DNA from: an uncultured Ruminococcus sp.
GTDB lineage: Bacteria; Bacillota; Clostridia; Oscillospirales; Acutalibacteraceae
Assembly: GCA_902762615.1 (NCBI GenBank)
Contig: CACWOX010000002.1
Coordinates: forward strand, 1-64,000
Reading direction: 5' to 3'
DNA length: 64,000 nucleotides
The translations under genes were made by a program, and so were the position numbers. Shown here one piece after another: positions 23,945 to 32,991 of the stretch. The notes under the pieces were generated by a model. That model did not search any database and was not told the origin of the DNA. It saw nothing but the letters and a program-made list of their open reading frames with translations. The stretch's first letter is position 1, and each line of letters begins with the position of its first letter.

Positions 23945-26900
23945 TTATAATTTTTTTATCCATGGAGATGACATTATATCATCAGACAGTTCGTCATCAT
24001 CGTCATCCATGCCGGCGAAATCGTTACCTTTATTATTGCTGTCTGTAACGGCAATCGCGTCCGGCTCAGAAACAGCGCGGAAAACATCGTCATCATTGCT
24101 GCTTTTCAGCGGCGGTTGTTCCTCCCACGGCGGTATATCCTCCGTCTCGCTTGGCATAGAAGGAGATTCAGACATCTCGGTGTGACTGCTCTTTGAAAAA
24201 TCAAAGAAATCGTCCATTTCTTCCGGATCGTCGTCAAAGAAAATCGAAAAATCTCTGGGTGCTGCAGAAGGTCCGCTTTTTTTCTTTTTGACAGAATCGG
24301 GTTTGGAAGAAGCTTTTGCAGGTTTATTACTTTCGGCGTTCTGCGTTGGTTTTACAGGCTGGGGAATAACCTTGGTCTTTGGTTCTGCAATAAAACGAGT
24401 GAAATCCTTTATCTCAATATCCGGCTCAGGAACCTCAGCATCATTCTCCCGCTCGCCGTCCTCCAATTCGACGTCTACTACGTCATTACCGCCTTTTTCG
24501 TCAGATCTCACATCTGCAATGTTGATCTCGTCAAATTCTTTGTCAACGTCGGCTTTTACGCCGGAGTCATCCTCATCCTCGGAATCTGCGATATCAGACA
24601 GTTCGTCATCATTGTCCAAATACAGTTCTTCCTCGTCTGCATCCTCATCAAGTTCTGCGTTGAAGAATTCCGACTGACGGGCGGTTATTTCCTCATGACC
24701 CGCATCAAGCGTCTGAGCGGCAAATTCGCTGTGGCTGCGGACGATCGGGTCGTTTTTGCCGGAATGGCTGCGGCTCATGGTCATTTCCAGCCACTGCGTC
24801 CTTGTAATAAGAACGGCGCGGGGCTTGGAGCCCTCATGCGGACCGATGATGCCGTGCTCCTCAAGCTGGTCGATAATCCTGCCGGCACGCGCATATCCCA
24901 CTCCGAGACGCCGCTGGAGCATGGAAGTCGATGCCTGTCCGGCTTCGGTGACCACTTCCACAGCCTTTTCAAAGTATTCATCCTTGCCCTCAAATTCGGC
25001 AGAGCTTTCTCCCTCGTTTTCAAGAGAATTGCGCTCGATTTCGTCGGCAATGGTATCGTCATATTCCGCCAGACCGTTTTGCTTGACAAACCGGATGACT
25101 CTGTCAACCTCCGCGTCCTCCACAAAGCAGCCCTGTACTCGGATGTGCTTGCTGGAACCCATTGGATGATAAAGCATATCGCCGTAGCCGATGAGGTTTT
25201 CCGCACCGCCTTCATCGAGAATGGTTCTCGAGTCAATCTGAGAGGATACGGCAAGTGCGATACGGCTGGGAATGTTGTTTTTGATCGTGCCGGTGATAAC
25301 GTCCACGGAAGGACGCTGGGTGGCAAGCACCATGTACATGCCGGCGGCACGTGCCATAGCCGCAAGGCGTGCGATAGCGTCTTCCACTTCCTTGGGAGAA
25401 GCTATCATGAGATCTGCCATTTCGTCAATCACGATGACGATACGGCAGAGCTTTTCAAATTCTTTGGTTTGCTCAGCAAGACGGTTGTAGCCGTCAATAT
25501 TTCTTACCCCGTGTTCCTTGAGCATGCTGTAGCGCTTGAGCATTTCGCTTACAGCCCATTGCAAAGCGCCGGCGGCTTTCTTTGGCTCGCAAACAACCGG
25601 AACCAGCAAATGCGGTATGCCGTTGTACATATCAAATTCAACCGATTTCGGATCAATCAGCACCATTCTGACGTCCTCGGGGGAATATTTATAGAGCAGA
25701 CTGATAAGCATGGAATTGACGCAGACCGATTTACCGGAACCGGTCGAACCTGCTATAAGCAGGTGAGGCATTTTGCTCAGGTCGCAGAGAATAATATTGC
25801 CTTCGATATCCTTGCCCAGGGCGACAGTGAGCGCTCCTTTGGCTTCGGCAAATTCTCTTGACCCGAGTATTTCCCTTATGCGCACCATCTGCTTATTTTT
25901 ATTCGGAATTTCAATACCGACCGCCGCCTTGCCGGGTATCGGAGCCTCTATTCTGATCGACTGCGCGGCAAGCCGAAGAGCTATATCGTTTGAAAGATTC
26001 TTAATCTTATTGATCTTGACGCCGGGAGCAGGGTCTATTTCGTAACGGGTGACTGTCGGACCGCGGCTGATGTCCGAAATAGAAGCCTTCACGCTGTACT
26101 CGTCCAGTGTCTTGATAAGCTTTTGCGCCGTTTCGGTAAGCTCATTCATATCATCGGCAGAGTTGGCGTTTTTGGGAGCTACAAGCAATCTGACTGTGGG
26201 GAATTTATATTCCTTCTCATCGGACTCACTGGCAGCAGCGCCGGATTCAACCTGCTTGGATATTTCATCGCTTTCAGCCATGATTTCCTCGGCTTTTGAG
26301 AGCTTCTTCTTTTTCTTTTTCAGCGAGACTGCCTTGACAATGTCGCTCAAACTTTCTTCCGCATCCCCCTGTGATGTTTCATCAGGTTGATTTGCTTGTA
26401 TTTCCTCCGATTCACCCGAGTCAAAAGGTTTGTCCTCCAAATTCTCTTCCGGAAAAACATCTACATCCAACACATCATCATCATAGAAGGGTTCGTTACT
26501 GTCAAACACGGTCTTGTATGAGGTTGTCTCGGTTTCACCTTCAAACATCTTCTTATAAAATTCAGGATCCAGCAATGCTCTGATGATTCTTTTTGCCTGA
26601 TTGAACAAATCGATCGGACCTGTATGGGTCAGAACCATTATCATAGCCGTAAGCAGTATGCAAGTGATAATCGCAGCGCCTGCTTTTCCTGCAAAAAGAA
26701 TTAACAGCTCCCCTATTGCACCTCCGAGCAGTCCGCTTCCGCCTACCTTTCCTCCGTCATTGAGCATCTGACTAAAGAGCGGCAAAATATCAAAGGAAAG
26801 CTCATTATAAACATTTCGGTATCCGTCGGACTGAATAAGTATATAACTCAGAACGTCAATCAGGAGAATAATTCCTGCCACAGGTCGGATTATGTCCAGC

Positions 26901-27451
26901 AGCTGCTCTTCATCTATCTGTTTGGTCATCAGATAACCGAAAAAAATCAGAAGTCCAGCCCAGAGAAAAGCCTTAAATCCAAGCACTCCGAGGATGATTC
27001 CGTGTAAAATATTCCAGAGGCTTTCGCCGGGGAAAAAAGTAAGCGAGAGCAATATGACGGAAAACATCCATATGCCTATGGAGCCTATCTGTTTTTTCCA
27101 GTTGATCTGCTCTGCTTCCCCATCATCAGTAAATTCTGTGAATTTCACATCATCGGCGTGTGCTTCCGGCTCAAATTCATTTTCGGTCTCGACAGGAGGA
27201 GATGGCTTGGGTCTTTTTGGTTTTGGCGGAGCTTCCATTTGATTTTCGGATTCGTTCATAACATCTTCTATCCTTATCTGAGCGCCAGATGACATTTCCA
27301 CAGTCCTGCCGGCAAGCTTGTTTTTCTTTTTGAGATCTACGCCGGAGCTGCCTTTTCCGGAAGCACCGGAGGGACGCTTGGACTTATTAGCGTTGCCGTT
27401 CTTTTTGCCCGATGAAGACCTCTTTTTTTTGTTGCCCGTGTTTTCTGACAT
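23945..27451 (-). CDS. ftsK: DNA translocase FtsK/SpoIIIE with C-terminal acidic extension
   Basis: Pumps chromosomal DNA at the septum. About 1168 residues: a basic disordered N-terminus (1-125), four or five membrane segments (about 125-290), a charged linker, the motor domain with Walker A AGSTGSGKSVCVN (near 570), VLIDPKSVEFDMY and TQRPSVDVITG, and a winged-helix gamma domain (about 820-885, STSMLQRRLGVGYARAGRIIDQLEEHGIIG) that reads KOPS/SRS sites. Unlike most homologs it continues about 280 residues past gamma in an acidic, low-complexity tail rich in Asp/Glu and Lys-Pro blocks. ATG at 27451; a TTG 13 codons upstream is possible. The tepA-like gene lies upstream, as near Bacillus spoIIIE. 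Confidence 0.93.
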   Translation of the reverse strand: MSENTGNKKKRSSSGKKNGNANKSKRPSGASGKGSSGVDLKKKNKLAGRTVEMSSGAQIRIEDVMNESENQMEAPPKPKRPKPSPPVETENEFEPEAHADDVKFTEFTDDGEAEQINWKKQIGSIGIWMFSVILLSLTFFPGESLWNILHGIILGVLGFKAFLWAGLLIFFGYLMTKQIDEEQLLDIIRPVAGIILLIDVLSYILIQSDGYRNVYNELSFDILPLFSQMLNDGGKVGGSGLLGGAIGELLILFAGKAGAAIITCILLTAMIMVLTHTGPIDLFNQAKRIIRALLDPEFYKKMFEGETETTSYKTVFDSNEPFYDDDVLDVDVFPEENLEDKPFDSGESEEIQANQPDETSQGDAEESLSDIVKAVSLKKKKKKLSKAEEIMAESDEISKQVESGAAASESDEKEYKFPTVRLLVAPKNANSADDMNELTETAQKLIKTLDEYSVKASISDISRGPTVTRYEIDPAPGVKINKIKNLSNDIALRLAAQSIRIEAPIPGKAAVGIEIPNKNKQMVRIREILGSREFAEAKGALTVALGKDIEGNIILCDLSKMPHLLIAGSTGSGKSVCVNSMLISLLYKYSPEDVRMVLIDPKSVEFDMYNGIPHLLVPVVCEPKKAAGALQWAVSEMLKRYSMLKEHGVRNIDGYNRLAEQTKEFEKLCRIVIVIDEMADLMIASPKEVEDAIARLAAMARAAGMYMVLATQRPSVDVITGTIKNNIPSRIALAVSSQIDSRTILDEGGAENLIGYGDMLYHPMGSSKHIRVQGCFVEDAEVDRVIRFVKQNGLAEYDDTIADEIERNSLENEGESSAEFEGKDEYFEKAVEVVTEAGQASTSMLQRRLGVGYARAGRIIDQLEEHGIIGPHEGSKPRAVLITRTQWLEMTMSRSHSGKNDPIVRSHSEFAAQTLDAGHEEITARQSEFFNAELDEDADEEELYLDNDDELSDIADSEDEDDSGVKADVDKEFDEINIADVRSDEKGGNDVVDVELEDGERENDAEVPEPDIEIKDFTRFIAEPKTKVIPQPVKPTQNAESNKPAKASSKPDSVKKKKSGPSAAPRDFSIFFDDDPEEMDDFFDFSKSSHTEMSESPSMPSETEDIPPWEEQPPLKSSNDDDVFRAVSEPDAIAVTDSNNKGNDFAGMDDDDDELSDDIMSSPWIKKL

Positions 27452-27499
27452 GTTATTTATATTACCTCGTAATTCTCTGCAATATGACAAATTAAAGAA

Positions 27500-27540
27500 A
27501 TCCTATAAACACAACCGGGGCACTGCCGGGCAGCGCCCCG
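27500..27540 (-). terminator. Hairpin between uppP and ftsK
   Basis: GC-rich stem (27516-27525 with 27531-27540, one G-U pair) followed on the minus strand by a moderately T-rich stretch. It probably ends most uppP transcripts before ftsK. Confidence 0.6.
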
Positions 27541-27559
27541 ATTGCTTATAGGTCAAGTC

Positions 27560-28519
27560 TTATTTGCCAAAAGAAAAAGTTGTGCCTAAAACGCTTTCAA
27601 TCGTTGCTATTATAATAACTACAACGCCAAGTACAAGGCAGTAATAGCCAAAATAATGGAACTTCTCATTTGAAACGATCCATTTGAGAAGCTTGATGGC
27701 AAGCACACCGACGACAGCTGAAACAACTACGCCTACCAGTATGGCGACAATGGTAGAACCGCTGACAGCTGACCAGTCTGTGTCCTTGAACTCCAAAAGG
27801 TTTGCGGCGAGAACCGCGGGAATTCCCATGATAAATGAAAATTCCAAAGCGCTGTTTTTTTCCGCGCCTGTGAGCATGCCCATTGTTGTGGTTGTGCCGG
27901 AGCGGCTGATACCCGGCATTGCGGCAAGGCACTGACCAATGCCCATCGCGCAGGCGTTTTTCATTGTGATAACGCCTTCCTTGTTCTTAGGCGAATTGCC
28001 GATGCGGACATCAAACACAGTGGCAAGCAGAATGAGAATACCTGTCAGTGTAAAGAATATTCCCTCAGCCATAATGCTGTTGTCGTTGGAGAAATATTCC
28101 GCAAGATCGGCAAACTTCTTGACCGGCTCGCCGTCGGCAAGCTCCAAGCCCATCCAGCCAAGCACCGGCAGGAAGAGTAAGATGGCAAATGCGGAAGCAA
28201 CCACAACGAATATCACCATTCTGCGTTCCTTGTTCATCTTGTCAAGATTCCACACAAACTTCTTTGTGAAAATTTCTTTGCACATACTGAAAAACTCAAG
28301 TATCATTTTCCAGATAAGCTCACGGTAGACGATAAAGACCGCAAGCAGGGTGCCGAAATGCAAAAAGAGCGACACCGCCTGATTGCCGACGTCATTGTTT
28401 CCGCTTGACGTAGAAGGCAAAATGTGCTGGACGAGGGACAAATGTCCGCTGCTTGATACCGGAAGGAATTCCGTAAGTCCCTGCACTATTCCCTGAATAA
28501 TGGCTTCCCAGATGTTCAT
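27560..28519 (-). CDS. uppP: Undecaprenyl-diphosphate phosphatase
   Basis: Recycles the C55 lipid carrier for peptidoglycan and other wall polymers and gives bacitracin tolerance. The 319-residue membrane protein has both catalytic motifs: GLTEFLPVSSSGHL at about 14-27 and MPGISRSGTTTTMG near 200, plus about eight membrane helices. An extra hydrophilic loop (about 95-145) makes it longer than the common 270-residue form. GAGGT lies ahead of the ATG. Confidence 0.95.
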   Translation of the reverse strand: MNIWEAIIQGIVQGLTEFLPVSSSGHLSLVQHILPSTSSGNNDVGNQAVSLFLHFGTLLAVFIVYRELIWKMILEFFSMCKEIFTKKFVWNLDKMNKERRMVIFVVVASAFAILLFLPVLGWMGLELADGEPVKKFADLAEYFSNDNSIMAEGIFFTLTGILILLATVFDVRIGNSPKNKEGVITMKNACAMGIGQCLAAMPGISRSGTTTTMGMLTGAEKNSALEFSFIMGIPAVLAANLLEFKDTDWSAVSGSTIVAILVGVVVSAVVGVLAIKLLKWIVSNEKFHYFGYYCLVLGVVVIIIATIESVLGTTFSFGK

Positions 28520-28614
28520 AAATTATGTACCTCTTTCTTACAAGTATGATATTTATTTATGTAAACCAAAGACTGTTATAATCAATAAACAATACATTGG
28601 TTTTTCAAAAATAA

Positions 28615-29349
28615 TTATTGACTGTCGGCTTCAATCATGGCATAAAGACAGGCAATCGCGCTGCTGAGCGAACCCAGCTCGTCGATCAGTCCTTCTTTAA
28701 CTGCCTGATCGCCGTCAAGAACCGTTCCTATATCCATGACAAGCTCGCCTGTTCTGCGGGAAAGCTCGTTGAAGCGTGCGGCAGTCATGCCGGAATTTGC
28801 CTCAACAAATCGGCTGATGCGCTCCTGCATTTTTTCAAAATAGGTCATTGTCTGCGGAACACCGAGCACCAGACCGCTCATTCGCACAGGGTGAATGGTC
28901 ATGGTAGCCGACGGCACGATGAATGAGCGCTTTGCTGACACGGCAAGCGGAACCCCTATGGAATGACCTCCGCCCAGAACCAGAGAAACGGTCGGCGTTT
29001 TCATGCCGGAAATAAGCTCGGCAAGAGCAAGCCCCGCTTCAACGTCTCCTCCCACGGTATTGAGCAGGATAATCAGACCCTCAATATCCTGGGCTTCCTC
29101 TACCGCAACCAACTGAGGCATAATATGCTCGTATTTGGTGGTCTTGGTCGGAGAAGGCAGCTCCTGATGCCCCTCGATCTGTCCTATTATCGACAGACAG
29201 TGAATGATGTGCCTGCCCTTTGCGGAAGTAATGGTGCCTGTCTGCTCAATCTGGCTCAATTCGTCTTTTGAGAAGCCTTCACCCGACGAAAGCTCATTTT
29301 CTCCGTCCGTTTTTTCTCCGCTTCCGTAAAAGTCCTGATCATCTGTCAT
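28615..29349 (-). CDS. tepA: ClpP-like serine protease, TepA type
   Basis: 244-residue Clp-protease-fold protein. After a disordered acidic N-terminus (1-40) it has IIGQIEGHQELP, NTVGGDVEAGLALAE, a GGGHSIGVPLA nucleophile elbow (Ser), and MTIHPVR (His), matching the TepA/YmfB subgroup of ClpP-like proteases and not housekeeping ClpP. In Bacillus tepA lies just ahead of spoIIIE, and here uppP and ftsK follow. The ribosome site is weak (GAAGGGC about 13 bases from the ATG). Confidence 0.85.
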   Translation of the reverse strand: MTDDQDFYGSGEKTDGENELSSGEGFSKDELSQIEQTGTITSAKGRHIIHCLSIIGQIEGHQELPSPTKTTKYEHIMPQLVAVEEAQDIEGLIILLNTVGGDVEAGLALAELISGMKTPTVSLVLGGGHSIGVPLAVSAKRSFIVPSATMTIHPVRMSGLVLGVPQTMTYFEKMQERISRFVEANSGMTAARFNELSRRTGELVMDIGTVLDGDQAVKEGLIDELGSLSSAIACLYAMIEADSQ

Positions 29350-29495
29350 ACTATCATAACATCGCCCTTCATAATATAATGCATTGTCTGCCCGTTATAT
29401 TATTTGAAGGACCGAAATATTTATACTCTATGATTATAACACACTATTACAGTCAATTCAATAAAAAAATACAAATATTTATTTCATATTCATTT

Positions 29496-29534
29496 TTCAC
29501 AAAAAAAGCACCTGCCGCAAAGAACAGGTGCTTT
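29496..29534 (-). terminator. Terminator after the 61-residue membrane protein
   Basis: Perfect 10-base stem (29505-29514 with 29525-29534) followed on the minus strand by a long T run. Confidence 0.85.
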
Positions 29535-29547
29535 CATACAAAGCCGC

Positions 29548-29733
29548 TTATGAAATAATAATCAAAAAGCCCATCAGCAGTGATACAAATGTGAGTATAG
29601 CGATCTCGGCTAAATTGTCTATAAGAAATCCGGGCTTGCGTACATGGAAAAACTTGGCACATGCGATGAGCACAAAAATCGTAAGACATATTACCACAAT
29701 TGTAATGCCTGTTGCCAGTTTGATTGTCTCCAC
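29548..29733 (-). CDS. Small two-helix membrane protein
   Basis: 61 residues with two hydrophobic segments (about 8-27 and 42-60) joined by a short basic loop (KFFHVRKPGFLIDN). I do not recognise the family. The GTG at 29733 is preceded by GGAG at ten bases; an ATG four bases further upstream is in a different frame that gives no hydrophobic pattern. A strong terminator follows 14 bases after the stop, which supports a real short transcript. Confidence 0.6.
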   Translation of the reverse strand: METIKLATGITIVVICLTIFVLIACAKFFHVRKPGFLIDNLAEIAILTFVSLLMGFLIIIS

Positions 29734-29847
29734 TCATCTCACACTCCGTAAATTTATAGTTTAATTCAATTATAAATATATAATGTTATGATTATGTGAA
29801 GGGAAAGTGTTTTTTGTTTATATGTTTATACTATAAAAATCACTTTA

Positions 29848-32244
29848 TCACTCGGCGCCAAAGATTTTCTGACAGTAGCGTACCGACGCCATAGCGTCGC
29901 GGCAATAGGCATCGGCTCCGATCTGCATCGCGTAATCTTCGGTAAGCACGGCGCCGCCTACGAATATTTTCACGTGGGGAACTTCCTTGCGCAGCAATCT
30001 GATGGTTTCCTCCATGCGCACCACCGTGGTAGTCATAAGCGCACTCAGACCGACAGCCTTAATGTTATATTTTTGAACATTTTCAAGCACTGTCTCGGCG
30101 GGAACGTCCCTGCCGAGATCGAGCACTTCAAACCGGTAGTTTTCCAGCAATACCTTTACGATATTTTTGCCAATGTCGTGAATGTCGTCCTTGACGGTAG
30201 CTAAAATGACCCTGCCTATCTTTTCATTCGAGCCGGATCCCGCAAGCAATTCTTTGAGCACCTCGAATGAAGCCTTTGCTGCTTCGGCGCTCATGAGCAG
30301 CTGCGGCAGAAATACCGTTCCCTTCTCAAATCCGTCTCCCACCTCGTTTAAAGCAGGAATCAGCTCGTCCTTGATGATTTCCATGGGATCGGCAATGTCT
30401 CCCGAAGTGAGCTTATCACGGACTATGGAAGCCGAAACATCGCTGAGTCCGGAGACAATCGCTGCTTTAAGGGATATAGTCTCGGCAGTCTTGGGCGCTG
30501 CGGCTTCGGTCATGACATTGTATCGGGCGATATACTGACCGCATGCCGTGTCAAATCCGCAGAGCGCACGATAAGAATAATAGGCGTTCATCATAGCTTC
30601 GGATTTAGGATTGATAATGGCACAATCAAGACCGGCATTCAGTGCGCAGGTGTAAAACACTGCGTTGATAATCTCGCGCTTAGGAAGTCCGAATGAAATA
30701 TTTGACACGCCGAGCGTGGTGCAGACGCCAAGCTCTTTCTTTACCCTGCGCAGCGTTTCAAGCGTGACGTTGGCGGATTCGGGCTCGGCGCTGACCGTCA
30801 GGGTAAGACCGTCTATGATGATATCCTTCCTGCTGATGCCGTACTCCGCGGCTGTCTCTATGATTTTGCGAGCAATCGCTACGCGTCCTTCCGATGTAGA
30901 GGGAATACCGCTGTCATCAAGGGCAAGCCCGACAACCGTGCCGCCGTATTTGCTCACCAACGGAAAGACAGCACGCATGGATTCCTCCTTGCCGCTGACG
31001 GAATTAATGAGCGGCTTGCCGTTGTAGCGGCGAAGCGCCTGTTCCATCGCCTCGGTATTGGAAGTATCTATCTGGAGCGGAAGGTCGATCACCGCCTGAA
31101 GCCGAGTGACCGCCTTTACCAGCATTGCGGGCTCGTCTATTCCGGGCATTCCCACATTGACGTCGAGGATCTGCGCTCCTGCGTCCTGCTGTGCAATGCC
31201 TTCACCTAAAATATAAGAGATTTCGTCGTTGCGAAGGGCTTCCTTGAAGCGCTTTTTGCCGGTGGGATTAATCCGTTCACCGACAATCAGCGGCTCCTGC
31301 CCTATTCTGACCGCGTGGGTGTAGGACGATACCATTGTGATTCCCTTGTCGGCAGGTCTGCGTGCAGGAATATCACGGCACAGCCTTATCATCGCGCTCA
31401 TATGCTCCGGAGTGGTTCCGCAGCAGCCGCCCATCACGCTTAATCCCAGTCCGGCTGCCTTCTGCATGGAAGCGGCAAAAGCCTCCGGGTCAACGTCAAA
31501 ATAGGTCACGCCGTCCTTCTGCTTCGGAAGACCCGCATTGGGATTGAATATCAGGGGAAGCGAGGAAATTTCAGAGAATTGGCTTATGACGGGATAAAGC
31601 TCATCGGGTCCGAGACCGCAGTTGAGTCCGTATGCGTCAACCCGCAGCCCCTCAAGCATAGCCGCGACCGCTTCGCAGTCGGCGCCTGTGAAGGTCTTGC
31701 CCGACGCGTCAAAGGCAAATGTGACGAATACGGGAAGCGATGTGTTCTCCTTCGCGGCAAGCACGGCAGCCTTGACCTCATAGGTTGCTCCCATAGTCTC
31801 AATAAGAATGAGATCGGCTCCCGCCTTTTCTCCGCATGCAGCCATCTCGGCAAACAGCCCGTATGCCTCGTCAAAGCTGAGATCGCCCATCGGCTCAATC
31901 AGCCTTCCTATCGGTCCCATATCCATAGCAATGAATTTGTCGTCGCTGTTTGCCGATTGCTCTCTTGCCGCCTTGGCACAGCCTATCGCTGCAGAAATAA
32001 CCTGCTCCGGTAAGTATCCGCTGTCTTTGAGCTTGTACGAATTCGCGCCGAAGGTATTGACTGTAGCTATATTACAGCCTGCGTCGTAATATTTTTTGTG
32101 TATCGAGGTGATCAGTTCGGGATGAGTGACGTTGAGCAGTTCAGGAAGCTCGCCTGCTTTGAGCCCGCTGCCCTGCAGCATGGTTCCCATTGCTCCGTCA
32201 AAAAACAATATCCTTTTGCCGAGAAGCTCGGTTATTTTCTTCAT
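29848..32244 (-). CDS. metH: Cobalamin-dependent methionine synthase core (no activation domain)
   Basis: Transfers a methyl group from methyl-tetrahydrofolate through cobalamin to homocysteine. In 798 residues: homocysteine-binding barrel with FDGAMGTMLQ at the N-terminus and zinc Cys in GLNCG and GGCCGTTPEH; the folate-binding barrel (about 310-580, NVGMPGIDEPAML); the cobalamin cap and Rossmann domain with the DIHDIGKNIV motif (DxHxxG). It ends right after the B12 domain, so the reactivation domain that forms the C-terminus of E. coli MetH is missing and is supplied by the next gene upstream. AGGTG lies ahead of the ATG. Confidence 0.95.
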   Translation of the reverse strand: MKKITELLGKRILFFDGAMGTMLQGSGLKAGELPELLNVTHPELITSIHKKYYDAGCNIATVNTFGANSYKLKDSGYLPEQVISAAIGCAKAAREQSANSDDKFIAMDMGPIGRLIEPMGDLSFDEAYGLFAEMAACGEKAGADLILIETMGATYEVKAAVLAAKENTSLPVFVTFAFDASGKTFTGADCEAVAAMLEGLRVDAYGLNCGLGPDELYPVISQFSEISSLPLIFNPNAGLPKQKDGVTYFDVDPEAFAASMQKAAGLGLSVMGGCCGTTPEHMSAMIRLCRDIPARRPADKGITMVSSYTHAVRIGQEPLIVGERINPTGKKRFKEALRNDEISYILGEGIAQQDAGAQILDVNVGMPGIDEPAMLVKAVTRLQAVIDLPLQIDTSNTEAMEQALRRYNGKPLINSVSGKEESMRAVFPLVSKYGGTVVGLALDDSGIPSTSEGRVAIARKIIETAAEYGISRKDIIIDGLTLTVSAEPESANVTLETLRRVKKELGVCTTLGVSNISFGLPKREIINAVFYTCALNAGLDCAIINPKSEAMMNAYYSYRALCGFDTACGQYIARYNVMTEAAAPKTAETISLKAAIVSGLSDVSASIVRDKLTSGDIADPMEIIKDELIPALNEVGDGFEKGTVFLPQLLMSAEAAKASFEVLKELLAGSGSNEKIGRVILATVKDDIHDIGKNIVKVLLENYRFEVLDLGRDVPAETVLENVQKYNIKAVGLSALMTTTVVRMEETIRLLRKEVPHVKIFVGGAVLTEDYAMQIGADAYCRDAMASVRYCQKIFGAE

Positions 32245-32286
32245 TGAGAATTCACCTGTCTTTTTGAATGATTTGACCTGATGTAA

Positions 32287-32991
32287 TTACACCCGTCTGA
32301 ACATGCAACCGACATTCGGACAGTCGGCGCATTTGCCGCTGGCGCAGCTTCCGCGGCTGCTTCTGCGTGTGGAAGAAATGCCGATAACAGCCGTAACCGA
32401 TTTCATTGGCGTCATCTGACCGCCGCTGCTTACGGCTATTCCTGTGTATTTGTACGCGCTCAGGCGTTCGGTCAGCGCATGCTGATATTCAAGCGGAAAG
32501 TCGCCGTAACCCGGACTGAATCTGGGACGGAGATATTGCCCTTCATTCCCGTATTTGCTTTCCAGCTTGGCACATTCCATGTCGCAGTAGAGTTCTATCA
32601 ATGCCGCCGCTGCTCCCTGCAGCATAACCGCATAGCTCATTCTGACTGCCGAATACCGGCTTATAAGCATATCAACGCCGCTGCCAAGGGTTGCGGCAAA
32701 CAGCAGCGCCTTATCACACCCCGCAAGATGCTCGGAAAGTGATCTGCTGACAAATGCAATATCGTCGATGCTGCACACGCTGCCGTTTACCGAAAGAGAA
32801 CATTCGCGTGAAATCACCTTGGGCAGAGCTGCCTGTCCCACCTGTTCAACCGCCCGGACCGCATCGGCAATAATGGATTCATTGCAGCCTTCCGCGCTGC
32901 GTATTCCGGAATAGCGCAGCACCTCGTTGATATCAGCCGCGCCGTACCATTGATCCGGCGTTGATTCTGACGCCTGTCTTATTTCATGCAT
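32287..32991 (-). CDS. Stand-alone methionine synthase activation domain with Cys-rich tail
   Basis: 234 residues homologous to the S-adenosylmethionine-binding reactivation domain of MetH: the RPRFSPGYGDFPLEYQ motif matches the RxSPGYG signature, and MTPMKSVTAVIG follows as in MetH. It would donate the methyl group needed to rescue oxidised cob(II)alamin on the separate MetH core. The last 20 residues carry a C-x4-C-x2-C-x4-C cluster not found in classical MetH, which could hold a metal or iron-sulfur centre. It overlaps the metF end by 13 bases, so the two are translated together. Confidence 0.9.
   Translation of the reverse strand: MHEIRQASESTPDQWYGAADINEVLRYSGIRSAEGCNESIIADAVRAVEQVGQAALPKVISRECSLSVNGSVCSIDDIAFVSRSLSEHLAGCDKALLFAATLGSGVDMLISRYSAVRMSYAVMLQGAAAALIELYCDMECAKLESKYGNEGQYLRPRFSPGYGDFPLEYQHALTERLSAYKYTGIAVSSGGQMTPMKSVTAVIGISSTRRSSRGSCASGKCADCPNVGCMFRRV

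Noticed and set aside
24695-25861. 388-codon plus-strand frame opposite the ftsK motor domain
   Set aside because: Shadow of ftsK, whose motor motifs are on the minus strand.
29734-29847. Possible B12 or S-adenosylmethionine riboswitch near the methionine genes
   Set aside because: The spacers around metF, metH and luxS are short or AT-rich and lack the conserved cores of known riboswitch classes.
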